Source: Azorinus chamasolen (lineage: Eukaryota > Mollusca > Bivalvia > Cardiida > Solecurtidae). Taken from it: DNA of 64,000 nucleotides. Of this stretch, positions 1 through 10,035 are shown piece after piece. Position 1 is the stretch's first letter; each line of letters begins with the position of its first letter. The notes under the pieces are model-generated. The model ran no database searches. It worked only from the letters and a program-made list of their open reading frames with translations, and was not told where the DNA came from. Where the stretch lies: positions 23,642,656 through 23,706,655 of the forward strand of contig OY755242.1 of assembly GCA_963576725.1 (NCBI GenBank), written 5' to 3'. Made by a program: the position numbers and the translations under genes.

Positions 1-302
1 TCTGGTGGAAAATTCATATTAATTTGTATCTTAAGCTCTTTGTAAATCCATTTGAGCAGCAAAGAATCCATGTCTACTGCCTATATATTGTTTTGCTATA
101 AGCATATGTATATGTGTTTAATACCATAAATTATTTGAGTTTGAGTTTGAGTTTGATTAGAAATGATCTACTTAATATTACTGATATTATTAATTCATGG
201 GGTAAAGGGTTAAGCGACCATGTATTAATTGAACATAGGATAATGAAAAATCAGGTGGACAAAAGTAACGCAGAACGCCACTAAATGTGTAGGAGATTAC
301 TG
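1..302. other. intergenic, no gene seen
   Basis: AT-rich sequence with no coding signal. Positions 165-215 look like the worn right end of a PalA element, with an AATTCATGG stretch followed by GTAAAGGGTTAAG. Confidence 0.5.
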
Positions 303-460
303 TACAGTAAACCCCTTCTAATGCGACCACTTAATGAATAGACATGGGTGTCTTTATAAACAGGTGGTTGCTTTAATGCAGTACAAAAGTAATGCAGAAA
401 GCTTTACCACCTGCATCTAGCACCCATAATTATATCTCGCATTAGCGGGATTTTACTGTA
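303..460. mobile_element. PalT element, apex-deleted copy
   Basis: It begins TACAGTAAACCCC with AATGCGACCAC and ends GCATTAGCGGG then TTTTACTGTA, so it has TA-flanked Tc1/mariner-like ends. The middle has AGGTGGTTGC and a GCAGAAAGC arm, but the second inner arm is missing and the left arm joins directly to ACCACCTGC. Confidence 0.75.
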
Positions 461-956
461 TTTTTATCTACATTAAGCTGCCACTTGCCTTAAAGACCAA
501 GAAATTGACGTCGTTCTGGTTGCTAAACCCGATGTTAAGTACAAGAAACATTTAACTCAGGGGAGGTAATTCAGGTACAACGGAAATGAATATCAATGAG
601 TGATTTATCTTGATAACATCATAGTGGTCAGACTTCCTACATGTCTCAATTATGCATATATGTTTCTGCCGACTTCTCTAATTTTCACTGACCATCGGAG
701 GATCCCTCAACTGAAAGTTCCATCAAAGGGCGTTCAAGACTGTAACTCAAAACACTGTACATTCGCCAACTGTGTTTAGCTACAGACTGCCAATTAAGGT
801 AACCCCGACTCCTTTTTATTTCTGTTAATAACTGCATCTACTAATTATGCCTTACCTTATAAGGAGAAGAATTCAGTAAGCGTTTAGCTTACGTTATATA
901 GCACTGTAGTGATACTCTGTAATTGTCGTGTATAATGTACATAGTTCGAAATGAAA
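461..956. other. intergenic, no gene seen
   Basis: No open frame, conserved domain or clear element was recognised here. Confidence 0.5.
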
Positions 957-1165
957 TACAGTAAAACCTCGATTATTCGAATTTTTCGGTAAAGAAGAAT
1001 TTAGACCCTTTTAGGCAGGTGGCTGCTAAATGCATGGTGAATGTCATGCGGAAAGCTCCTAGAGGAGCTTTCTGCATGACTTTCACCATGCATTAAGCTG
1101 CCATCTGTCTTAAAGATCGATAATAATACGTATTTTAGTGTTCGAATAATCGAAGTTTTACTGTA
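957..1165. mobile_element. PalT-type element, ATTCGAA arm variant
   Basis: It has TACAGTAAAACC and TTTTACTGTA ends. The outer arm reads TCGATTATTCGAA and is matched by TTCGAATAATCGA on the right. The core keeps AGGTGGCTGC and the apex GCTCCTAGAGGAGC. It is a full palindromic copy whose outer arm differs from ordinary PalT. Confidence 0.85.
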
Positions 1166-1363
1166 TGTTTAAACCCATATCAAATACTGACAACTCTAAA
1201 ATGGAGATTTTTACAACTCGCTTATTATATATACTAAAACCAGTTTTATTCTGCTTTCAAGACGTGAATCTTAAGATTTGTACTATCCTTAAGATTAGCA
1301 TTAATGGCGATACAGAACCAATATAGAACGTCATTAATTAACTCTTTCCACGCATAGTTATAC
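1166..1363. other. intergenic spacer
   Basis: Short AT-rich stretch between a PalT element and a minisatellite; nothing recognised. Confidence 0.4.
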
Positions 1364-2150
1364 GTGTCGTTTGCAACAAGCGTCATTGTCTGCAACAGTT
1401 GCCTGCAACAAGTGTCGTTGTCTGCAACAGTTGTCTGCAATGAGTGTCGTTGTCTGCAACAAGTGTCGTTGTCTGCAATAAGTGCCGTTGTCTGCAACAG
1501 TCGTCTGCAACCAAATGTCATTGTCTGCAACATTTGTCCGCAAAATTGTCGTTGTCTGCAAAAGTGTCGTTGTCTGCAACAAGTGTCGTTGACTGCAACA
1601 GTTGTTTGCAACAAGTGTCTTTGTCCGTAACAGTTGCCTGCAACAAGTGTCATTGTCTGCAACAAGTGTCGTTGTCTGCAACATTTGTCCGCAAGAATGT
1701 CGTTGTCTGCAAAAGTGTCGTTGTCTGCAACAAGTGTCGTTGACTGAAACAAGTGTCGTTGTCTGCAACATTTGTCCGCAAGAATGTCGTTGTCTGCAAA
1801 AAGTGTCGTTGTCTGCAACAAGTGTCATAGTCTGCAGCAGTTGTCTGCAACCAATGTCTTCATTAAGTGTCGTTGTCTGCAACAAGTGTCGTTGTCTGTA
1901 ACAGTTGTCTGCAACAAATGCCGTTGTCTGCAATGTTCAGCTGTCTGCAACAAGTGTGCTGTTTGTAACAATTGTCTATAACAAGCGTCGTTGTCTGCAA
2001 CTGTTGTCTGCAAGAAGTGTCGTTGTCTGCATTAGTTGTCTACAAGTGCCGTTGTCTGCAACAATTGTCTACAACAGATGTCTGCAACAATTTCGTCTGC
2101 AACGGTTGTCTGCAACAAGTGTCATTGTCTTCAACAAGTGCCTACTGCTA
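1364..2150. repeat. 19-bp minisatellite with CTGCAACAAGTGTCGTTGT unit
   Basis: About 790 bp of head-to-tail units with shortened versions (CTGCAACAGTTGT) and inserts. The array stays open in several frames on both strands because the unit lacks stops in them. The resulting Cys/Leu/Gln-rich or Gln/Thr-rich frames (up to 191 codons) are low-complexity by-products, and I do not call a gene. Confidence 0.9.
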
Positions 2151-2274
2151 CAATTCGCGAAGCTAATGTTTGTTCCATTTCTCTTCAAGGATCTGTGTAC
2201 AGAGTCCTTCAATTGGATCTGAATTAGACTGTCTACAACTGGCATTCAGAACGTAATTAACGGTACAAGTTAAG

Positions 2275-2700
2275 ATAGACACTCGCTTTGGGGCTTTACA
2301 AATATAGTAAACCCAGACAAGACGGCCCCTGTAGGGATCGTTTCGTCAGAGTCTCGTGAACTTGTTTATTAACTAATATAGACCTGATTCTACAATTTCT
2401 GTCATTGCCAAAAAAGGGTGTTCATAAGCAGAGACATATACATGTATATGTCTCTGTCATAAGTCATTGTAACGTTTAGCCAATTAAGGCATGTATTCAT
2501 GGTGCCATTGTTCCTGACAAGAATACTCACTAGGTAAAGGGTTAGTTAAACTTTATTTCAAATATATACAAATGGCAAACACATATCAACAAAGTATTTC
2601 TAACCCTTTCCTTTGCGTAAACGCATTTTGCGCCTTTGAAAACAGAGTAGACCAAGATCAGACGGCCCCTGCAGGGTATGTTCTTATGGCATTACAATAG
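2275..2700. repeat. two PalA remnants and a 26-bp perfect palindrome
   Basis: Positions 2275-2410 and about 2597-2700 carry PalA left arms (AGTAGACC, AGACGGCCCCTG) followed by the PalA body (GATTCTACAATTTCTG). Between them, 2430-2455 is a perfect palindrome, AGAGACATATAC followed by its complement. No gene is present. Confidence 0.6.
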
Positions 2701-2748
2701 ATATAATTCTACATGATTACAAAAAACATCATGTTGACATATGCCCTT

Positions 2749-3245
2749 TTAACCCTTCGCTTGCTGAATTTTAAAATACATTTCTCCTTCTTCACCCATG
2801 CCCTATTGTATAATAACATATATATTCACTGTGTGCAAGTATTTCGCTGTGCAATCACTGCTGTGGAGCAAAGGTGCCCGACGCATGCTTGGACTCACCC
2901 ATAGAACCCCCCCCCCCCCCCATACAATACATATATAGACCCGAAAGGAAATTTTTTTCCGGGTCGTGTTTTTCTTGTTTTTCGGAGTGGTTTAGGGTTC
3001 AAATAGATAGTTTTAGGCTAGTTGAACATACTTTCGATCACATTTTTTTTGTGGGGGGGGGGGGGGGGGGTCTATGGGTGAGTCCAAGCATGCGTCGGGC
3101 ACCTTTGCTGTGGAGTGCAATGGTTGCACAATCAACTTGTAAATAGTGCAGATCCTGATGAGACAGCTCCTGCAGGAGCTGTGTCATCTGGGTCTTCACT
3201 ATTTACAGGTAGGTATATTGACGTGAATAGCAAGCGAAGGGTTAA
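2749..3245. mobile_element. PalC element carrying a nested hAT-like MITE
   Basis: TTAACCCTTCGCTTGCTG at the left mirrors AGCAAGCGAAGGGTTAA at the right. The hairpin at about 3135-3210 has GACAGCTCCTGCAGGAGCTG at its centre. The copy at 52877-53139 shows the uninterrupted form; here 239 bp plus an 8-bp duplication are inserted at CTGTGGAG. Confidence 0.9.
2869..3107. mobile_element. hAT-like MITE, 8-bp target duplication
   Basis: The ends are CAAAGGTGCCCGACGCATGC and its complement, and the terminal repeat of about 36 bp is perfect (2869-2904 and 3072-3107). Both sides carry CTGTGGAG (2861-2868 and 3108-3115), which is present once in other PalC copies. Inside are opposed poly-C (about 15) and poly-G (about 18) runs. 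An 8-bp duplication with a CA..TG terminus fits hAT. Confidence 0.88.
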
Positions 3246-3329
3246 AACCTCGGTAAAGAATATTCATGATATCATTAATGGTGCAAGAATGTTCAACAGG
3301 TGAAGGGTTAAAGTTCTACCGTGTACATT

Positions 3330-3510
3330 AGAACCTATCTTAAACGGCCATCAGAAAGAGGTCTAATTATGAGTATATAAGGCAGGTGGTAACTTAATGC
3401 AAGTCAAAAGTGATGACGATAACTCATATATAGGATATTTCTGTACTTAGTATGACCTGAATTATACAACCGCCTGTTTTAATACTCCTATGTTCGATAA
3501 ATGGATGGCC
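3330..3510. repeat. PalT-family remnant
   Basis: It carries ACGGCCATCAGAAAGAGG, GCAGGTGGTAACTTAATGC and a right-hand ATGGATGGCCGCTTAGAAC, but the hairpin has decayed. Confidence 0.5.
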
Positions 3511-3584
3511 GCTTAGAACATGTTCGACAGTACCGAAAAAAGTTACACACACTTGTTAGATGTACTCAAAGAACCCATATATGA

Positions 3585-3789
3585 TACAGTAAAACCTCTC
3601 TATAACGACCACTGAATTGTGTTAATTAGTTGATATTGTGGGCAGGTGGTTGCTTGCAAGGTGAAAGTAAAACAGAACGCTCCTGTAGGAGCGTTCTGTT
3701 TTACTTTCACCTTGCTTTAAGCATCCACCTGCCTTTAACACAAAATACATGACGTAATTAAGTGATCGTTATAGAGAGGTTTTACTGTA
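3585..3789. mobile_element. PalD element, complete
   Basis: Ends are TACAGTAAAACCTCTCTATA and the complementary TATAGAGAGGTTTTACTGTA. The inner arms run GGTGAAAGTAAAACAGAACG to the apex GCTCCTGTAGGAGC. TA flanks suggest a Tc1/mariner-mobilised MITE. Confidence 0.9.
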
Positions 3790-4017
3790 GTAGACTTATC
3801 CAAATGTTAATTTTGAGCGAAGTAAGGTAGAATGTATTAGAATGTTTTGCGATTGAATCAACTGAGGTAGATCCTGATCAAGACGTGTTACCGCGATGGT
3901 TCTATTACAGTGGAACTTTTCTGTATCGACTACCAACTTATCAAACAATGTGGTCTTTAAGTATGCGATGTTGCTTGACGTATATGCATACCTGTCATCC
4001 TGCAACAAGCTGCCCTT

Positions 4018-4250
4018 TCTTTCATATGAACGCCCTTTCACGCATTTGCAAACAGAATAGACACAGACCAGACGGATCCAATAGGAGCCGTCAGATTAAG
4101 GTCTACGCTCTTTGCTATTAACACGATAAAGCTCTGATTCTACAATAGCTGTCAAAGCAAACTGTTCCCTTCAAATTACACTATAAACATTCAGCTAATG
4201 AATATTCATGATATAACTATTTCTAACATGAATATTGAACAGGGAATGCT
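4018..4250. repeat. PalA element, degenerate
   Basis: PalA landmarks are in order: TTTGCAAACAGAATAGAC, a mutated apex, GATTCTACAATAGCTGTC, then AATATTCATGATAT. Terminal TTAA sites are worn. Confidence 0.6.
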
Positions 4251-4357
4251 TGAACCCTTAGAAATAGACCGGTATGTAGGTAAGTTTACCAAACAGATTC
4301 AATACAAAATAAACACGTCGGGTACCAGTCGTGGTGAAAGATCAGGATCCAAACTGC

Positions 4358-4571
4358 TTAACTGTTTCGCTACCAAACATTGTCGTCTGCTAAACTTGTA
4401 GGCTGCTACGAGTTTTGCTTGTTTAATTTCTTCACCTTTCATTTACAAAATACCATAACAGTAACAAACAGGTTGGATCTTGATGAGACACCGAGTTACT
4501 CAGCATCTGGTCTGGAGTCAGACTGTTTGTATAGGTAATAACAGAAGCAACAATGACAGCGAAAGTGTTAA
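4358..4571. mobile_element. PalF2 element
   Basis: It is bounded by TTAACTGTTTCGCTACC and ACAGCGAAAGTGTTAA. The hairpin is TTGGATCTTGATGAGACACC with an AGTTACT centre and a right arm ending AGACTGTTTGTATAGG. The ends resemble the TTAACACTTTCGCTG element at 34249. Confidence 0.7.
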
Positions 4572-4697
4572 CATTCTGTTCGATGTAGCTTCAAAGATAA
4601 CTTATGGGTTCCACTGTACGAAATCCTGTCTTTTAGGTTTTGCAAACAGCGAAGCGCGTGATCAGTCACTGTGTTTATAATGCAACATCTGCTCAGG

Positions 4698-4912
4698 TTC
4701 TCATTACCTCATATTGACGCCTTATGACGTTTAGAACTGTAAAAGTCTTTTTTTAAACCATTGAGATAAATGGAGCATTGCCACATATGAACAAATGCTC
4801 TATCTATCCTAATGGTTTCAAAACTGCACAATTTAAATATTTCCCTTTTTCTAGTAAATGCTCCTTTTCGGTTGATTTATTCAAAGAAATAGTCTATGAG
4901 AGAATGGACTAA
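4698..4912. repeat. PalB element, degenerate
   Basis: It has CTCATTACCTCATATTGACG at the left, GATAAATGGAGCATTGCC with a damaged apex, then TGCTCTATCTATCC and GAGAGAATGGACTAAC. Confidence 0.65.
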
Positions 4913-4998
4913 CGGTAGATTTTGTATATCAGAGCGCAGTTGTATACTCATATAAGACAAGTCATGTGCGAATCAAAGAAATCTTATGCGCACAAAAC

Positions 4999-5226
4999 TT
5001 AACCCATTTGCGTCCAATGGATTCTTCCATGTTTATATATTGGATTAGTCCATTTTCATCTAAAAAGTGCCGGGCCTAAATTTTCAATTTCGTTTTGTTT
5101 TATATTGAAATTCCTATCAGCAAACAGTGTAGACTCTGATCAGACGCCGCATTATGCGGCGTCTGATCAGAGTCTACACTGTTTGTCTACGTCCCATATA
5201 TGGGATCGTGGGAACAAATGGGTTAA
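4999..5226. mobile_element. PalG element with perfect 32-bp hairpin arms
   Basis: Ends are TTAACCCATTTGCGTCC and GGAACAAATGGGTTAA. The hairpin at about 5122-5187 is perfect on both arms (CAAACAGTGTAGACTCTG, then ATCAGACGCCGCAT) around a single central T. The arms align with PalA, but the apex is GCCGCATTATGCGGC, not CTCCTATAGGAG. Confidence 0.88.
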
Positions 5227-5344
5227 GTTGAAAACAAATGATGCATAAGACTCAAATTTGAGCATACCTTATTTTTGCACTGCTGGATAAGAGTTAACAA
5301 ATGTATGGGATGTTGTCTAAATTTGTACTATACAACTTATGTAG

Positions 5345-5700
5345 CTATTTACTCTTTCTACGTCTTTCTATGCTTTTGAAAACAGAGTAGACTCAGATCA
5401 GACAGTTCCTATAAGAACCTATAAGGGTCTGTTGGCTTTTGATATAATACATTATAAATCTGATATTCATTCATATGTTATTCATGATTTCATAATTTCT
5501 TACATGAATATTCATGAAGCACGGAGTAAAGGGTTACAGCGACTAGTTTGTAAATGAACATGGGTGTATTTTGACTCCTTACTCCATAGATAACCATTTC
5601 AGCGCCTTTGTAAACAGGTAAGAACCAGTTCAGACGGCTCATGTAGGATTCATCCGATCAGGATCTGCTCTGTTTATTTATTGAATTATATAGTTAAACC
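5345..5700. repeat. PalA element and adjoining PalA remnant
   Basis: Positions 5345-5536 run from TTTACTCTTTCTACG through AGAGTAGACTCAGATCAGAC to GGAGTAAAGGGTTA. Positions 5573-5700 are a second left half (CCTTACTCCATAG, GACGGCTCATGTAGG). Confidence 0.7.
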
Positions 5701-5719
5701 GTGGCCAATACTTTCCTAG

Positions 5720-5939
5720 TTAACCTTTAGCCTGCTGAGCAAGTTAGTTTTACAGAATTGTTCACCTACTACATTTTCAAAATTCAAGTTATAATCAAAA
5801 ATTCTACCAAACTGTAATCAGGGTGTCAATCAGTTTGGATACTGATGAGACGCCGAGTTACTCGGCGTCTCATCTGGATCCAAACTGTTTGCATAGGTAG
5901 GCCTATTCCCTCACCCGCCCATAGCAGGTTAAAGGTTAA
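5720..5939. mobile_element. PalF element, complete
   Basis: It is bounded by TTAACCTTTAGCCTGCTG and AGCAGGTTAAAGGTTAA. The hairpin centre is GACGCCGAGTTACTCGGCGTC with arms ending in AGTTTGG and CCAAACTGTTTGC. This is the cleanest PalF copy. Confidence 0.88.
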
Positions 5940-6134
5940 TACATGTATGTCATTATATGAGGGGCTTTTTAAAGTTCATAGTCTTACAGAGTAGGTGGTG
6001 TTTTAAATACTGTAAGAAATATTCCAATTTAAATTTGAGTCCTTCCAATTATGCCTTCACACCTATCCATTTCAGGAAGGTTTCACATTACTCGTTTTAA
6101 AGTATATGTTTACGAGTAAATATTAAACTAAATC

Positions 6135-6350
6135 ATAAACAGACACATATTATTTCTTACATGAATATTCATGGAGTAAAGGTGACTGCTTACGACAGAG
6201 ACAAAGTAATGCATAAGGCTCGTGTGGTAGTTTTCTACATACCTTTTGCCCTGTATTAAGCTATCGCAGCATAACTTTTGTCCTGCATTAATCTGCCATC
6301 TCCTTATTAACCAATTATTAGACCTAATGTTAGTGGTCAAGTTTTACTGC
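6135..6350. repeat. mixed PalA/PalT remnant
   Basis: A PalA right end (ATGAATATTCATGGAGTAAAGG) abuts PalT-like pieces (AAGTAATGCATAAGGCTC, CCTGCATTAATCTGCCATC). Confidence 0.5.
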
Positions 6351-6473
6351 ACTTAGACGAATGAAAGACGATCAAAGGCTATATATGCTAGATAAGTATA
6401 ATGATAATACGATGAAACACAATAGCTTCTAGATATCTATGTAAATTTTAATCCAAATTATCGTAGAATCTCA

Positions 6474-6704
6474 TTAACCCGTTACTCCATAAATACACCT
6501 TTCAAAGCATTTGCAAGCAGTGAAGATCCAGATGAACCGTCTTATCAGGGTCTGTGCTGTTTGCTTATGATTTAATAAATATGATTATACAGATTATGCC
6601 ATGTCCAAACAGTTCCGGGTCCATGTGCTATTATAACAATTCATCTAATTAATATTCACGATGTCTTTATTTCTTACACGAATATTCATGGAGTAAAAGG
6701 TTAA
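6474..6704. mobile_element. PalA element, apex-deleted
   Basis: It has intact TTAACCCGTTACTCCAT and ATGGAGTAAAAGGTTAA ends. The hairpin centre is lost: GATGAACCGTC runs straight into TTATCAGGGTCTG. Confidence 0.85.
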
Positions 6705-6796
6705 GATGGACGTTAAATCCATAATCACGGGGTCTGTAGGAGCAAGTGAATGCGAACTACAGAACAAACGAATGTCATATGAGAGCTTTCTATATA

Positions 6797-6945
6797 ACAG
6801 TAAACCTCATTAAAGTGGTCACGTGACGGATGATCATGTGCGTGTTGAAAGCAGAACGCTGCTTATGCATGAAAACAGTAACGCAGAAAGCTCCTTTGGC
6901 AGCTGTCTGCAATACTCTCACTATGCATCAAGCTACCTACTGCAT
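6797..6945. repeat. PalT remnant
   Basis: ACAGTAAACCTCATTAAAG is followed by GTAACGCAGAAAGCTCC, TCTGCAATACTCTC and GCATCAAGCTACC. The right end is missing. The open frame across it is not a gene. Confidence 0.55.
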
Positions 6946-7054
6946 TGAAAATCTAGACTTAAACCTTTTTTGTGTGTTGGTCGCTTTAGAAATATTTTCC
7001 TGTACAGTGGCCTAAAGCAATCAACCATATATCAACAATTATCTTCATCACCTC

Positions 7055-7490
7055 TACGTACTGCTCGCTAATGCGACCACTCTATTCTGGATATTTAAAA
7101 CAGGTGGTAATTTAATGCAGGACAAAGGTTGTGTAGAAAGCTCTTATATCAGCTTTCTGCATTACTGGCAACCTGTGTTAATCCTTTCCCTGATGAATAT
7201 TCATGTAGGAAATAATGACGTCATGAATATTAATAAGATTATTTTTTATAATTGCATATGAACACATGACTTTTTTGCTCAGGCAGAAGCTATAGAATCA
7301 GATCTATGTTATACGATAAGCAAACAGAGCATACCCTGATCAGACGGCTCCTATAGGAGCCGTCTGATCTTGATCTACTCTGTTTGCAGATGCGTCGAAA
7401 TGCGCTTACGTAAGGGAAAGGGTTAAGCAACCACCTGCTTATACAGACTTTTATGTTATAAATCATGTGGTTGCAATAGTGAGACTGTAC
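7055..7490. mobile_element. PalT element split by a PalA insertion
   Basis: The left part, 7055-7177, has GCTAATGCGACCAC, AACAGGTGG and the hairpin GAAAGCTCTTATATCAGC. The right part, 7427-7490, continues with CAACCACCTGC and ends GGTTGCAATAGTGAGACTG. The interruption lies at the TTAA of the usual PalT motif GCATTAAGC. Confidence 0.8.
7178..7426. mobile_element. PalA element nested in PalT
   Basis: A TTAA-bounded copy in reverse orientation, starting TTAATCCTTTCCCTG and ending AAGGGAAAGGGTTAA. The hairpin at about 7319-7388 is nearly perfect, with apex GCTCCTATAGGAGC. TTAA at both ends is the target duplication. Confidence 0.9.
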
Positions 7491-7598
7491 AAAGAATCGA
7501 TTTTAAAGTTGTGTATCGATCAATAAATTTTGCTAATTACAATTAGATTTGCAGTTGATTTTAATGTGTTTGGATTCTGATCTGGACCAAATTGTTTG

Positions 7599-7806
7599 TA
7601 CAGTAAAACTTCTCTATAACGGCCACTAAATAACATAAAATATTTTGTTTTAAAGGCAGGTGGTTGCTTAAAGCAAGGTGAAATTAAAACAGAACGCTCG
7701 TATAGAAGCGTTCTGTTTTACTCTCACCGTGCTTTAAGCAGCCACCTGCCCTAAATACCAACTAATTAACATAATTTAGTGGACGTTATACAGAGTTTTT
7801 ACTGTA
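7599..7806. mobile_element. PalD element
   Basis: It has TACAGTAAAACTTCTCTATA and TTTTTACTGTA ends. The inner arms AACAGAACGCTC and GAGCG-type partner carry a mutated apex (CTCGTATAGAAG). A PalF fragment (GATCTGGACC) abuts the left side. Confidence 0.85.
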
Positions 7807-8332
7807 CTATCATCATATATTCGTTCAGTGCAGCCAATGATTTCGAATCTTTGATTACCTTTACACTCACATTGGACCCTGATATGACACTGAGAGACTC
7901 TTAAATTCTGAAGGGAGGTCTCATCAGGATCCAAACTATATGATGATATAATTATGATTTTGAAATAAAATGGAAGAAAATCATATAATGAAAAATGTAA
8001 AAGACGACAAATTTTGCAGACGGCCGTATGTGTTCAGTTAACTGACTCTATAACGTAAACTTAAAGAATGCCTATGGCAGATCCACGCGACAATATGTGT
8101 TGGAATAAAAATAACCAGATAAGAAATGAATACAAATAGCCCAAGGGTTATTAATACAATTATATTTTTAATTTGCGTAATGATATTTTACCGTGATAAC
8201 AAAATGATATACACTTGGCATATAGCTAACGTTTACAAATTTTCTGACAAAGTTTCCCGTATCATTACATGATAGTAACAAGAGCGCCGCATGCTGATAC
8301 CAACGCTCGTTTGTTTTCGCAAAAACCAATGG
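7807..8332. other. intergenic with a PalF remnant
   Basis: Positions 7868-7935 keep PalF-like arms (TTGGACCCTGATATGACAC, TCATCAGGATCCAAAC). The rest shows nothing recognisable. Confidence 0.45.
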
Positions 8333-8549
8333 TTAAACCATTACCTTATAGGCTATATTTAGATACAACGCTTTGAATAAATCTACCCAAAGGAGCATTA
8401 GCTAGAGAAAAGGAATAGTTTAGAAGTTTGCAGTTTTAACCATTGTGATAAATAGAGCATTTGCTCCTATAGGAGCAAATGCTCTATCTATCACAATGGT
8501 TTCACAAAGTGACTTTTTACAGAGTCGTCAATATCAGAGAATGGGTTAA
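8333..8549. mobile_element. PalB element, complete
   Basis: It is bounded by TTAAACCATTACC and GAGAATGGGTTAA. The perfect hairpin AACCATTGTGATAAATAGAG plus CATTTGC leads to the apex GCTCCTATAGGAGC. Confidence 0.9.
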
Positions 8550-8562
8550 ACGGGCAATAACT

Positions 8563-8812
8563 CTTTAACCCTTGACCTGATATGAACACCTTTTGATGTC
8601 TCTACTAACAAAGTAGACCCAGATCAGAGGAATCCTGTAGGTGCCGTCTGATCAGTGTCTGATCTGGCTGTTTGTGGAATTATACAGCTTTTACAGTTAA
8701 TATCATGGCCACGTAATGCATGCGTGCATAAACCATTATCAAATTTCACGTGATTAATATCCATGACGTCATTATTTTTTAAATGAGTATTAATCAGGTG
8801 AAGATTTAAACT
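8563..8812. repeat. PalA element, divergent
   Basis: PalA order is kept (TTAACCCTTGACC, AAGTAGACCCAGATCAGAGG, CGTCTGATCAGTGTC, ATTAATATCCATGACGTC), but the apex and right end have drifted. Confidence 0.6.
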
Positions 8813-8939
8813 AGCCATACGTCTTTAAAGAAGCATGTTAAAGTTATAGCATCGTATTAGATGCATCCATTGTGATGTTGAACAAACGCAGTAAAACATC
8901 TCTAATCTTCTAAAGCGACCAATTAATCCGTATAACGCG

Positions 8940-9140
8940 GAAAAATTGAGTCAATAATGTCCTTTACAAACAGTGTAGACCCAGATGAGAGGGCTCCTAC
9001 AGGAGCCCTCTCACCAGTGGCTGCGCTGTTTTTTCATGTTATACTTTTCTTTAGACAAATACCTAAATATTCACCGTAAGTGTGACCTGTTTGAATTTTG
9101 GAATAGTCTATATTAAAACTTCAACGTTGTAAGAGTAAAA
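8940..9140. mobile_element. PalE element
   Basis: Hairpin ACAGTGTAGACCCAGATGAG, then the AGGGCTCCTACAGGAGCCCT centre, and a right arm CAGTGGCTGCGCTG. The body TTTGAATTTTGGAATAGTC is shared with 38418-38614. The ends are worn. An orphan CAGTAAAACATCTC end lies just upstream at about 8890. Confidence 0.65.
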
Positions 9141-9164
9141 TACTTAATTCGTTGTCTTAAAGTC

Positions 9165-9425
9165 AGGTGGAAGCTTAATGAAAGACGAAATTTATGTAGC
9201 AAACTCTTGCAATAACCACTTACTACATACATATGCCTTTTCTGTACCTATGCTTGCTTATAATAGTTCCCTTTGTCCATGCTGTCATTATATAGATAAT
9301 AATCTAATTAATATTGAAAAAAAATCCTTATTTCTGACATGAATAACCATGAAGTAAATGTTTAAGCAACCACCTGTTTTTCAAGACACCAACGTTTACA
9401 CATTAAGCAGTCACTTTAGAGCGGT
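9165..9425. repeat. PalT with nested, degraded PalA
   Basis: PalT left half (TCAGGTGGAAGCTTAATG) is followed by PalA body (AATCTAATTAATATTG, ATGAATAACCATGAAG), then GTTTAAGCAACCACCTG of PalT. The junction matches the one at 7426, so PalA again sits in the PalT motif GCATTAAGC. Confidence 0.6.
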
Positions 9426-9436
9426 TCGGCTATACG

Positions 9437-9650
9437 TTAACCCATTACCTCATATGCTATTTTTAGAACCAAACTATTTGAATAAATCTACCGAAAGGAG
9501 CATTTAATAGAATAAATTGACATTTAAGATTTCTGTAGTTCTAAAACCACTGTGACAAATAGAGCATTTGCCCCTATGGAGCAAATGCTCTATTTATCAC
9601 AATGGTTTCAAATGTTTTTACAGAGGCGTCAATATGAGGGAATGGGCTAA
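9437..9650. mobile_element. PalB element, complete
   Basis: TTAACCCATTACCTCATATG to GAGGGAATGGGCTAA. The hairpin has apex TGCCCCTATGGAGCA with otherwise matched GACAAATAGAGCATTTG arms. Confidence 0.88.
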
Positions 9651-10035
9651 GTTAGGGACAGATGTACTGATGTTGGGGATATTAAAAATGTCAAAGCACT
9701 TTCAAGAAATTTAATGTATTAAAAGCCTTATCACTAACTGCTGAACCATTTCCCTTGGCACATTTGGAACGGTTTAATATGTGCTTATGGATTAATATAT
9801 ATATACCCGTCACAGTCAAATATTCCCTTGTCAATATGTTATTGCAAAGTCATTTAGTTCATTGATATACATGTATCAATACATTATTCAATTGGTATTC
9901 ATAGCAGACGCAGACAGGGTTTGATATGCATGATAAAGTTATGGACTTTGTAAAAATGTCGAAAGTGTTCAAAAATGTCCACAAAAATTAGGACAATCTT
10001 CCTCGAGAAAACAGTCGATCTTAACTTGCATTGAC
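9651..10035. other. intergenic, no gene seen
   Basis: AT-rich, with short direct AT runs; no element or coding region recognised. Confidence 0.4.

Noticed and set aside
1246..2222. Several overlapping open frames of 60-191 codons on both strands
   Set aside because: All lie in the 19-bp minisatellite; the peptides are periodic and simply reflect a unit without stops.
7319..7388. Rho-independent terminators at GC-containing hairpins
   Set aside because: The DNA is eukaryotic; hairpins recur as mobile families and lack terminator context.
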